A DNA stretch of 64,000 bases, taken from the NCBI RefSeq assembly GCF_018812025.1, contig NC_063054.1:4073433-4137432 (forward strand), in the 5' to 3' direction. Within the stretch, counting starts at the first letter, position 1. Each line of letters opens with the position of its first letter. Position numbers and translations under genes: made by a program. The notes under the pieces are model-generated. The model worked only from the letters and a program-made list of their open reading frames with translations. It did no database searches and was not told the origin of the DNA. Source of the stretch: Megalobrama amblycephala (taxonomy: Eukaryota > Chordata > Actinopteri > Cypriniformes > Xenocyprididae). Of this stretch, positions 36,263 through 45,678 are shown piece after piece.

Positions 36263-37567
36263 TGTTTTATGATGCGTCTCTAAGCACCTTTACCTTATTT
36301 TTATTATTCTCAGGTTAGGTAAGAAAGTCAAATCTGACCTAAATTATAAGCATTTTAAAATACTTACAATCAGACAGAAGACTTCTCCGTGGTCTGTTCA
36401 GGCTCAACGACTTAAATTAATGCCACATGAGGCCGAGTTTAGTTATAAAGTTATAGGTTCATTTATTTATTACATTGGGATTACTAGCATTACATATATT
36501 CTACTAACATTCTATACAAGTAATTAAATAAAGTATAAGTATTGAGAAGTTCTTCAGTCAAGGCAATATCAGCGATGGAGGCATCATCAGCTGGTTCTGG
36601 TGTCGGAGGTACAGCCTCAGGTGTGAAGCAGCCCCCCCTGTTCTCTTCATGGTCCAGCCTTTTATAGACTATCTGACCACTTGATGTCATCTTCTTGGGA
36701 ATTCCCCTCATCTGAGTCTATATATAGAGGCCTCGTCTCTTTGTTCTGGACTCTTCTCCTCTGGTGCGTCCTGCTCTTCTGATCAAGACATCCTTCAACG
36801 GTAAGACTGCCTTTCTTTCTAATACATGTTATTTCCTTTCTAATCTACTAACATGTTACTAACAAATGCATTTCCAGTTGTTTTGTATTCTTTCATAAGT
36901 GATTAATACATGCTTTAATAAAGACGTTACAATACCAGTTGTCTGTCATTCTTCAGTGGTTAAAATATATGCTATTGGGCTCTTTTTCTTTCTACATTCT
37001 TTTGATGTGATCACATCCTTTCTATTGACCTGATCAAATACCTCTGTTCTTATACACAAATATCAATCTCGTACAAAGACATCATTCTCGTACAAAAACA
37101 AATATCTTTCTCGTACAAAAATAAATATCATTCTCGTACAAAAATATCATTCTCGTACAAAAACAAATATCATTCTCACACAAAAATGTCACTTGTCTGT
37201 CATTCTTTAATACAAACATCTGTTGTTGGGGTTTCTTTTTCTTTTTCCACACATTACTTTCCAATCTATCAACTCTTCCAATTGTTTCACTGTTTACCCA
37301 TAAACAAGTTATCTATATATCTCTCATAACAGCCGTACTTCATGAACAGCTAACTTCTTTTCACTTGTTTACACACAAACATGTCATTGAACATGTTTCT
37401 TCCTCCAAGGTATCTCTTTATGATAGCTGTACCTCATAAACAGCTTACTTCTGTTTATCTTCAAGTCAAAGTTGTGTTGTCATCATTATTCTTTATAAGC
37501 TGAAGATGTACAAGTAGCACAGAAAAGTTGCATTTCCTATTGAAGCAGGGTGTGGCTCATATCAACA
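36263..37567 (-). mobile_element. Solo retrovirus-like LTR, 1.3 kb, with 4-bp duplication (copy 1)
   Basis: The 1305-bp unit has TG...CA ends and exact GTTC duplications at 36259-36262 and 37568-37571. It is homologous throughout to 59394-60785 on the other strand. Read on the minus strand it has a long upstream part with short tandem repeats, then TATAAAAG (36659-36666 reversed), then an AATAAA-rich region, which fits U3-R-U5. A TATATATA on the plus strand at 36719 leaves the orientation not fully settled. 4-bp duplications are usual for several retrovirus groups. No internal region remains. Confidence 0.85.
37062..37190. repeat. LTR minisatellite, six units of 19-23 bp
   Basis: Units of the form ATCATTCTCGTACAAAAA, with or without an extra ACAAAT, follow one another. 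The last unit has CACAC instead of CGTAC. The second LTR copy has eight recognisable units at 59794-59967. Confidence 0.9.
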
Positions 37568-37781
37568 GTTCCCGCAAAAGTGTAACAGAAGCAGTTAGAA
37601 ATGAATGTACAGGTTTCCAGACTGAGTTGCCGGGTGAAATCAAATCGCTGGCAGATCAGGCTGGGTTTACCCAGTCTAATAATGCATGTCAATGGTAACA
37701 AAATCTATGAGAGTCAAAAAACACGCACAGACAAATCCAAATTAAACCCTGCGGCTCGTGACGACACATTGATGTCCTAAG

Positions 37782-38187
37782 TGTAACATCTGCATCTGCC
37801 ATCCTTTCCTCCAACCACCAGAGGGAGCCATCTCCCGAGTATTGAACACGGCCGGTTCTTCTCGCCTCTCTTCCTGTCTACACTTGTTATAAGCCATATT
37901 GTTTGTGCATTATGTTGCAAAGTATTGCCAGTTTACACCTGTCTCTACCAAGCGTTTCATCTACTCCTGACTGTTTGCACGTTTACGTCTCTTTGCCTGT
38001 TCCTGACCACGTTTTTTGGATTACCCATTTGGTTGAGTTTACTGTTTGGACTGCCGCTGTTGTTACCGACCTTTTGCCTGTTGTTTGACCACGATTTCTG
38101 CTCGATATCTCTCTCTGTGTGTGCTGTTGTGATCAATAAACCTCCGCACATGGATTCGAACACTCAATCGAGTCAGTCTCCGTTACA
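37782..38187 (+). repeat. 5' LTR of the gypsy element
   Basis: TG (TGTAACATCTGC) to CA (CTCCGTTACA). Internal order: TATAAG at 37888, predicted transcript start near 37917, AATAAA at 38135-38140, and the gag ATG at 38150. The first dozen gag codons are thus encoded by the LTR itself. The same layout is present in the solo LTR at 22123-22578. Confidence 0.8.
37888..37926 (+). promoter_or_regulatory. LTR core promoter and predicted transcript 5' end
   Basis: A TATAAG box at 37888-37893 is followed 29 bases later by GCAAAGTATT (37917-37926), the normal TATA-to-start spacing. This sequence is exactly complementary to the bases just after the LTR (38189-38198). Confidence 0.65.
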
Positions 38188-39797
38188 GAATACTTTGCCG
38201 GAACAGAATCCAGCGGAGCTGACGCAACTACAGGCCGCGTTCGCTTACCAGAATGAAATGATCAAGGATTTCCAAGGCCAACTCACTTCACTACGAGCTG
38301 CTAACAAACATCTCACACGCTATATTCAATCCCTCCCTCCGGCCAGGCCTGATCCGGTAAGATTTTCATTACCTGATAAGTTTGATGGTACCGCTGAGAA
38401 ATGCAGAGGATTTTTGCGTCAATGTACAATTTATTTCAATAACCAGCCTGAGGATTTTCTCAGAGATTCGACTAAATGCTCTTTCATGATGTCATTGTTA
38501 ACGGGAAGAGCTCTCGAGTGGGCATCAGCTGTCTGGGATCAGGATGACTGTGTAAGAACCTCGTATGATTATTTCACTAAGCAAATACGTGAAGTTTTCG
38601 AATATCCCGCGGGAGGGAGAGATGTCTCGTCACAGCTGTTACAGTTACTCCAGGGAAACCGCACAGCAGCTGATTATGCCGTAGAATTTCGTACCCTAGC
38701 GGCACAAAGTGGCTGGAATGAGGCAGCATTGAAACCAGTGTTTAAGCAGGGCCTCAGTCAGACGTTGCAGGCCGAACTTGCATGCAAGGACTTTGGCTCA
38801 GATCTTCACCAACTGATTTCAATGGCAATAAAACTTGATAACCTCCTACGTAATAACCCACCCAGCTTATTTGCAGCCACAGCATCTGCCCCAGCCACCA
38901 GCTTTCAGGAACCAGTCGAGCCCATGCAGATCGGATACACTAGAGTATCTATGGAAGAATGTGAACGACGCAGAACCAACCGTCTGTGTTTCTACTGTGG
39001 TCAACCAGGTCATCAGTGTCGTTCATGTCCTAACAAGCCCACCACGACCAAAGTGAGTACTGCCTTATCGACTATGCTGATTAGATGTTTTACTCTTCTC
39101 CTAACACTCTCATATGATAATTCTGCTCAATGTGTTCCAGCGTTGATTGATTCCGGCTCAGCACTGAATTTGATCCATCATGAACTGGTCCATAAACTCA
39201 AAATACCTGTTATCCCTTGTATACCACCTATCAACATTACAGCCATTAATAGCCAACCTATTGGTGGAGGCATTACTCATCAAACTGCTCCTGTTACAGT
39301 CAAGATAGGCCTGTTCCACTCGGAGACAATCTCTTTGTATGTAACATCGACACCCCAGCATCCTGTAGTCTTGGGAAATCCATGGCTAACTATTCATGAT
39401 CCACTAATTTCCTGGAATTCCAAGGAACTCACTAAATGGTCACCACATTGCTACAACCATTGCCTCCAGCTCCAGTTACAACTCCCGTGTTTAACTACCA
39501 GCGTTGAAAGCCCGGCAACTAACGAACCAGTTTCTATTCCCCCAGAGTATGCCGACTACAGTGAGGCCTTCAGCAAGTACAAAGCCACCCAGTTACCTCC
39601 ACATCGCCCCTGGGACTGCGCGATTGAACTGTTACCAAACACTGCACCTCCTAAGAGCAAGGTATATCCATTAACCATTCCTGAAACGCACGCCATGGAG
39701 AAAAACATTGAAGAGGCTCTAGAATCCGGTTTCATTCGTCCGTCCACATCTCCAGCAGCATCAGGTTTTTTCTTTGTTGAAAAGAAGGATGGTGGAC
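38150..39797 (+). pseudogene. gypsy Gag-Pol, part 1: Gag, zinc knuckle, protease, start of RT
   Basis: I place the start at the ATG inside the LTR at 38150 (MDSNTQSSQ); the frame is also open upstream. Gag shows a coiled N-terminal segment, then FSLPDKFDGTAEKCRGFL and the ALEWASAVW block. A CX2CX4HX4C zinc knuckle follows (CFYCGQPGHQCRSC, about residues 281-294). The protease motif LIDSGSALNLIH follows in the same frame, so gag and pol are not separated by a frameshift here. The RT entry region ([38 protein letters not shown]) ends where about 40 bases coding for a conserved RT segment are missing, which breaks the frame. Confidence 0.85.
38188..38198 (+). promoter_or_regulatory. Candidate self-priming primer-binding site
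   Basis: Immediately after the LTR, AATACTTTGC at 38189-38198 is the exact reverse complement of GCAAAGTATT at the predicted mRNA start. In Tf1 and sushi-type elements the first bases of the mRNA fold back onto such a site and prime minus-strand synthesis in place of a tRNA. No tRNA-like TGG-starting site is present at this position. Confidence 0.6.
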
Positions 39798-40473
39798 CAT
39801 CAAGAACAGGTACCCATTGCCATTAGTTCCCTCTGCATTAGAACTGTTGCGTGAAGCCACCATTTTCACTAAATTAGACCTGCGCAGTGCTTATAATCTA
39901 ATCAGAATCCGAGAAGGTGACGAATGGAAAACGGCTTTTATCACCACCAGGGGGCACTATGAATACTCCGTTATGCCGTATGGCCTGGTCAATGCTCCGT
40001 CCGTGTTCCAGTCATTCATTAATGAGATTTTCCGTGATATTCTGAATCACTATGTTATTGCTTATATTGATGACATCCTGATCTACTCAAGAACATGTGA
40101 GTTACACATCCAGCATGTAAGAAATGTTCTGTCTCGATTACTGGCTAACAACTTGTATGTCAAGGCTGAGAAATGTGAATTTCATGTCTCTAGTACTACC
40201 TTCCTTGGCTACAGGATCAGTCATAAAGGAGTAGAGATGGACACTGGGAAAGTTGAGGCAGTCAAAGAATGGCCACGCCCTACCACGGTAAAGGAATTGC
40301 AAAGGTTTTTGGGATTTGCTAATTTTTATAGGAGGTTTATCCGTAACTACAGTTCTATTGCAGCTCCTTTAACATCTTTGCTTAAGGGTAAACCAAGGAA
40401 ACTGTCTTGGACTCAGTCTGCACAAACAGCATTTGAGGCTCTGAAAACCAGCTTTACTACTGCCCAATTCTGA
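39798..40473 (+). pseudogene. gypsy Pol, part 2: reverse transcriptase core
   Basis: It begins after the deletion with IKNRYPLPL. It has the catalytic motifs [15 protein letters not shown], the [16 protein letters not shown] fingers, YIDDILIYS (the DD pair) and FLGYRIS. The connection [15 protein letters not shown] follows. The frame ends at a TGA at 40471, just after an apparent single-base loss around 40465-40470. The next piece continues in the adjacent frame. Confidence 0.87.
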
Positions 40474-42140
40474 AACATCCAGATCCTGAATTACCATTCA
40501 TTGTGGAAGTAGATGCTTCTGACTTTGGCATTGGAGCTGTTCTATCCCAGAGACATGGAAACCCTGGTAAAATATTTCCCTGTGCTTTTTTCTCCAGAAA
40601 ACTAACAACAGCAGAAAGAAACTATGATGTGGGTAACAAGAAACTGTTGTCTATCAAAGCAGCACTGGCAGAATGGAGGCACTGGTTGGAGGGAGCTCGC
40701 CATCCTTTTCAGGTTATTACTGACCACAAAAATTTGGAGTACATCAAGTCTGCAAAACGTTTCAATCCAAGACAAGCCCGCTGGTCATTGTTCTTCACTA
40801 GATTTCAATTCACAGTCACTTATCGCCCAGGAAGCAAGAATGGCAAAGCTGATGCCCTTTCACGAAGATTTGACTCTAATGAAACTTCTTGTTGTCAGGG
40901 GCCAATTCTACCTCCTTCTGTTATTGTGGCACCCATTCGTTGGGATATAATGGAGGAACTGCAACGAGAACAGCAAACAGAACCAACTCCCCCTGAATGT
41001 CCCCCTGGCCGTCATTTTGTCCCAAGATCTCTTCGCCAGCGAATCACACAATGGGTGCACACATCTCTGAGCTCCGGGCATCCTGGCATTCAACGGACAG
41101 TAGAACTGGTGCGTAACTCCTTTTGGTGGCCTAGTCTAATTAATGATGTTTCTATGTATGTCAAGTCTTGCAGTGTGTGTGCTCAGTCCAAGACACCCCG
41201 TGAACTCCCAGCTGGTCTCCTTGAACCTCTGCCAATTCCTCGGCGCCCCTGGTCTCATCTGGCTGTGGACTTCGTTACTGATCTACCCAGTTCCAATGGC
41301 TACACCACAATCCTGGTAATTATTGATCGCTTCTCTAAAGCATGTCGTCTTATCCCACTAAAAGGCGTACCCACAGCAATGGAAACTGCACAAGCATTAT
41401 TTCACCATGTTTTTCGTGTCTATGGAATACCTGAGGATATAGTCTCGGACAGGGGTTCACAATTCACGTCTTGTGTTTGGCAAGCTTTTTGCAAGCAATT
41501 GGACATTAATGTAAGCTTAACATCTGGCTATCATCCCCAGGCTAATGGACAGGTTGAGAGGCTGAACCAAGAATTGGGCCGTTATCTCAGGTCCTACTGT
41601 TGCCGAGAACAACAACGTTGGAGTGACTTTTTACCTTGGGCGGAATATGCACAGAATTCACTTACTCATTCTTCTACAGGACTCACCCCCTTCAAGTGTG
41701 TTCTAGGTTATCAGCCTCCCATGTTCCCTTGGTTTGGACAACCTTCTGAAGTGCCTGCGGTGGATGATTGGGTCCGAAGAAGTGAACGGGTGTGGGACAG
41801 TGCCCATGTGAGGCTGCAGAGGGCAATCAGAGCCCAGAGGATCAAGGCAGACCGCAGGAGGCATCCCCACCCAAACTACCAGCGGGGTCAGAGGGTCTGG
41901 CTTTCGACTCGAGATCTACGGTTGCGGCTGCCCAGCAGGAAGCTCAGCCCACGGTATGTAGGCCCATTTCGTATCTTAAGACAGATAAATCCAGTAACCT
42001 ACAGGCTGGAGCTTCCTGCTCATTATCGTATTTCTCCTTCCTTTCATGTATCTCTGTTGAAACCGGTCCACCCTGCTTCCGGCCCCACTACTGAGGAGAG
42101 GGAACCCCCTCCACCACTGGACATTGATGGAGCTCCGGCA
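40474..42140 (+). pseudogene. gypsy Pol, part 3: RNase H and integrase
   Basis: The RNase H domain starts with [16 protein letters not shown] and has the [10 protein letters not shown] motif and the [14 protein letters not shown] end. The integrase zinc-binding domain shows an HHCC arrangement (H in [11 protein letters not shown] in [11 protein letters not shown]). The catalytic core has DFVTDLP, then SDRGSQFTS and a downstream Glu in [10 protein letters not shown]. The GPY/F-type module ([21 protein letters not shown], then SFHVSLLKP) closes it. The reading frame runs on to 42239 in foreign repeat sequence, replacing the chromodomain. Confidence 0.9.
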
Positions 42141-42205
42141 TGTCTTTCTTTCTTCAGTCAAAAAGAAATTAAGGTTTTTGAGGAAAACATTCCAAACATT
42201 CCATT
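42139..42205 (-). repeat. Fragment of a dispersed repeat joined to the gypsy 3' end
   Basis: It reads CATGTCTTTCTTTCTTCAGT and onward, the reverse complement of part of 42965-43195. The gypsy truncation point coincides with the start of this fragment. Confidence 0.75.
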
Positions 42206-42964
42206 TTTTCTTAAAAAATACAAATGTATGCTTATATAATGCCTATGGTAGATATCGCGCATTCTAAATAGAAGAGCCAATGGCTGATTGGTAAAGTCAT
42301 TGCATCATCTCAGCAGCCGTTAAAAGCTCCGGTTGCTATGGAAACAGTGTTCTTTCAAAATAATGATGTGAGAGTGATAAACCCTTCCCACAAAGTAATA
42401 CAGTCAACAACTTTTTTTTTTTTTTTTTTTTGGTAAATGTGCTGTTCACACAAAATAAATTTTACCAGTATTTTTGAATTTACCAGGAATTTACCAGTGT
42501 GTAAAAGAGGCTGTATTCTTTATTTGAATATTTGTATTCAGTATTTGAATAGACCTGGATATCATCATCCTACACTGATATGTAAATATCTCCAGTTATA
42601 ATTTGCATAAAAACAATGCAATGTAAAGACTAGCTGAAATCCCAGCTGAGTTATTAATGAAATTGTATAAACATTCATTGGATGGAAATTTACCAGTAGC
42701 CTTTTTTACTTTAATAAACATCTCTCTTAAATGAAGATTTTGTTATCTGATTTGCTGGAATGAACGCGGCACCAGTTTATTTTTATTTTTTTCTGTAAGT
42801 AGAATAGGGAAGGCATATACAGTGTAAGCTTTTTGAAGAATATGGAAGTGTGGTTTTGGTGGAAGCATGTGCAATGTGATCGTTTGTGTTTATAAAGCAT
42901 ATACAGTTTATATTTTTTTCTAAAAATGACCAATCGTTTCTCTAGATAAGACTCTTATTCCTCG

Positions 42965-43195
42965 TCTGGTATCGTTTAAAGCTCTTTGAAGCTGCACTGA
43001 AACTGTAATTTTGACCTTCAACCGTCTGGAGTCCAGTGAAGTCCACTATAAGGAGAAAAATCCTGGAATGTTTTCCTCAAAAACCTTCATTTCTTTTCCA
43101 CTGAAGAAAGAAAGACATGAACATCTTGGATGACATGGGGGTGAGTAAATTATCAGGAAAATTTTATTTAAAAGTGGAGTAATCCTTTAAGAGTC
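42965..43195 (+). repeat. Dispersed repeat, pair of 55370-55603
   Basis: It shares with 55370-55603 the blocks GTTTAAAGCTCTTTGAAGCT, GAGAAAAATCCTGGAATG, GAAAGAAAGACATGAACATC and TGAGTAAATTATCAG in the same order. Non-coding. Confidence 0.75.
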
Positions 43196-43439
43196 AGGGG
43201 TGACTCTTGAACTACTTTTGAACAAGAAGTTGATGTGCAAGGTTTTTTTTAATTTTGTTTAAAGAACATATTTTTTTCATTTAGTTCTGCCCTTTGGAAG
43301 CTACAAAAGATACTTACATGTTTCCCAGAAGACAAAAAAAAGTACAATTTATTCTGTTCATCCAATTCAAAAAGTTTACATCCCCGGCTCTTAATGCATT
43401 GCGTTTCCTTCTGGAGCATCAGTGAATGTTTGAACCTTT

Positions 43440-43760
43440 TTTAATAGTTGAGTTTGAGTCCCTCAGTTGTCCTCAGTGTGAAAAGATGAATCTCAAAATC
43501 CTACAGTCACTGCTGGAAAGGGTTCAAATATGCAGAAGATGCTGGAAAACTGAAGAATTTGCAGGACCTTGAGGATTTTCCTGAAGAGCGTTGGTCAGTT
43601 TAACTGCTCAGGACAAACAAGGGACTCATGAAGAACCATCAAAAAAAAAAAAAAAAAAAAAAAAAGTTGTGGATCATCAGGTAACCACACAATATTAAGA
43701 ATCAAGGGTATGTAAACTTTTGAATGGGGTCATTTTTATAAATTCAGCAAAAGATTTTAT
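43440..43760 (+). repeat. Dispersed repeat, pair of 8150-8420
   Basis: It contains GGAAAGGGTTCAAATATGCA, GATGCTGGAAAACTGAAGAA and GGTAACCACACAATATTAAG, the inverse of the copy in lrfn4 intron 1. A poly(A) run interrupts it. Non-coding. Confidence 0.65.
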
Positions 43761-44471
43761 CTTGTGGACTTTATGTAAACAACTGTTTATTAAGTTTATT
43801 AACAGTTTAATAAAAGTTTAATAACATGCAATTTTCATGAGCCTTCTTATTCTGTTAAAATGATTAACATATTTCTAGATTCTGTTTGTAGTTCTTATTT
43901 CCTAGTGATTTTCATGATCCTTGTTCCTTGTTCCTTGTTCCTAGTGTTCCGGTAAATGTTATTTGAAGATATCTCCTTTGTCATGCATTGAATACTACAA
44001 CATCTACAGTGACATGTGGCAAATGTACTTTTAGGTACAGAAACGATACCCCTGTTTTTCTTTGTGTGAGATGGCACATTCAGACAGGAATAAAATCACT
44101 GAGAAGCTCTGGTAATAATTACCCCAACTCTCCATGTAAAACTAGTCCCGTCTGAATGTTCCACAACAGTTGACCGGCTCTGTTGACTGTGGGATCTTCA
44201 TGTTAATGGTAAGAAAAAGATGGGAAAGTTAAAAGTATTTTAATATGAACTTTTCTTTCATTAGAATGAAAAACAAACATGAGGGCTTGTTTATACTTTT
44301 AATAGTTAACCCTGGGTGATTATAAACCCAAGCAGAATCCTGGGTTACCTTGATTCACCTTTCACGTTGATCATTATTTACCTGGGGTTAACAATTAATT
44401 AGCAGTGCTTCACACTGTACATACATTATTAAACCCTGGGTCAAGTTTTTCCTCCAGCGAAACTGCAGTAG

Positions 44472-44571
44472 TATAAACATGAGCAAAGAACACAGTTGGC
44501 TTCAGACTTCAACTGAAGACATTACCAGACGACTTCATTTCTTAACATACCGAATACACACAAGGGCCCAG
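44472..44571 (+). promoter_or_regulatory. Candidate promoter and first non-coding exon of the SNTX-like gene
   Basis: TATAAA at 44472-44477 predicts a transcript start near 44500. About 70 bases later a good donor (CCCAG, GTGAGA at 44572) could splice to the acceptor TTTACTGCAG at 44961-44970, two bases before the SNTX-like ATG. All signals agree in strand and spacing, but this is inference from short motifs. Confidence 0.35.
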
Positions 44572-44972
44572 GTGAGACACCACTTTAAAATGATACAAAT
44601 AGGTAATGTTATGACAGTGTGAATAAAGACACCAACAGATTATGAGGGGTTTAGATCTCAACAGTATTACAAGGAGACTCATAATGCATTAGGAAAAAAA
44701 AAAATATCTTAAATAATCAGATGCATATGTCATTTCACCGCATGTAATGGTTAGAAATTATTTAATGGATTGCATTTAGTGAAGGAAGAATTTATGCCTT
44801 TATTTGGGATTTTTTTTTTAACACCAAATTAGATTACATTTTAAGGAATTTTAGAAATGTGAGAACTAATGAAATCAGTAAGAAGTAAAAAGAATTTGAG
44901 AATGATAAAGTAGTCATTATTAAACATCAAATGTATAAATATCTCCATTGTTCATTGTTGTTTACTGCAGTC

Positions 44973-45063
44973 ATGGCATCACAGCCCATTGAAGTTGCAG
45001 CTCTAGGAAGACCTCTGTTTCCTGGTATGCTTTATGACTGCCGCAAGGATACCTTCATTCCAG
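44973..45063 (+). CDS. SNTX-like protein, first coding exon
   Basis: The start codon lies just after an acceptor. The 30 codons MASQPIEVAALGRPLFPG to CRKDTFIPG match the N-terminus typical of fish stonustoxin/neoverrucotoxin-like proteins, which lack a signal peptide. The exon ends in phase 1 (CCA G, GTGGTG). It joins in frame to 45679, rebuilding the Gly before VTLWDKK. In non-venomous fish these proteins are a large intracellular family of unknown function, not venom. Confidence 0.8.
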
Positions 45064-45678
45064 GTGGTGTATGGTACCTACTAAAATGATTTATCCTCCC
45101 TTTTTCACCCAAATGTGAATCAACACAACAGTTTGTGTGTGGTCATTTTAATTAAGATATGAAATGAAGCACCCAAATATCAAGCATTCTGCATTCAGGC
45201 AGGCCTCATAGTCAAGCTCCACTATCAGCTGATTCGCAAATTCCAACCCCACCCATATCAGCTGATCCAATTTCTACGGACTCAATTGGCAACTCCCAAA
45301 TAAGGCGCATTTCTTAAACACAGCATCAGTTTAACTTAATCAGTGTCATTCTGTTGTCATTGATGCATGCTCTGTCTTCAATAGGGGGATTTTGTGCTGC
45401 TCTCCCAGTTAAAAAATGGGAGGTTGTCCCCAGAAGCTGCTGCTGTTCACAGTCTTAGCTTTCATGGAGCTCATGAAAAGGACGGGGAATTTAGAACAGA
45501 GCCATACCGCCAAATGTAACTAAAAAATTGACTAAAAAGTTTGTCTATGGTAATTTTTTGACTTAAGTGGTCCTGACTAAAATTAAATTATTAGTCTTAT
45601 AGATACAAAATCGGCATGTTTAATTCAACAGTCCATTGCACCCTCATACGTAACTGTTAAAGCCATTTCTCATTTCAG

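Larger units (their letters stand above)
35795..37678. mobile_element. DNA transposon with 8-9 bp duplication, split by a solo LTR
   Basis: It is flanked by ATAATGCAT at 35786-35794 and 37679-37687. The left end TTGTCTGGCTATCACCAG and right end CTGGGTTTACCCAGTCTA are imperfect inverted repeats. An 8- or 9-bp duplication would fit hAT/P-type or Mutator-type elements. Without the LTR it is about 575 bp. A short frame at about 36034-36228 begins MASSDFCRLC, then a GIYTHSSDLFAKL-like stretch. It resembles the N-terminal zinc-binding part of transposon-encoded proteins, but I cannot name the family. Confidence 0.6.
35648..37781. repeat. AGGGATAGTTCACCC MITE, split by nested insertions
   Basis: The outer element starts AGGGATAGTTCACCC at 35648 and runs to the ATAATGCAT at 35794. 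It resumes at 37679-37687 with the same nonamer and continues (GTCAATGG, AAATCCAAATTAAACCC, CTCGTGACGAC) until the gypsy LTR starts at 37782. The remaining right part is missing. Between the two halves lies a second transposon, itself split by a solo LTR. Confidence 0.7.
37782..42140 (+). mobile_element. Ty3/gypsy retrotransposon (chromovirus/sushi-like), 3' truncated
   Basis: The order 5' LTR, gag, protease, RT, RNase H, integrase (GPY/F) is visible, as in Metaviridae of the chromovirus branch. It has two coding breaks (about 39795 and 40468) and ends abruptly after the integrase C-terminus at 42140. The chromodomain expected in this group and the 3' LTR are missing. Beyond the junction is an unrelated dispersed repeat. 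It entered the AGGGATAGTTCACCC MITE, and the target duplication cannot be tested because the right end is lost. Confidence 0.9.
42206..44450. other. Intergenic, repeats only
   Basis: There is no supportable exon. Poly(T) and poly(A) runs at 42411-42431 and 43640-43665 and a small (TTGTTCC)n cluster near 43920 are present. An AACCCTGGGT-type repeat lies at about 44305-44440. Two larger dispersed repeats are listed separately. Confidence 0.55.

Noticed and set aside
36490..36711. 73-codon minus-strand frame starting MRGIPKKMTSSG inside the solo LTR
   Set aside because: It spans the LTR TATA box, and the second LTR copy shifts frame after about 40 codons, so it is not a conserved protein.
37062..37190. 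CRISPR-like array of short repeats
   Set aside because: Units are contiguous with no unique spacers, lie within an LTR, and the genome is a vertebrate.
38150..38166. tRNA-complementary primer site at TGGATTCGAACACTC
   Set aside because: The match would be to a T-loop-like sequence, not a tRNA 3' end, and it lies inside the LTR. The self-complementary site after the LTR fits better.
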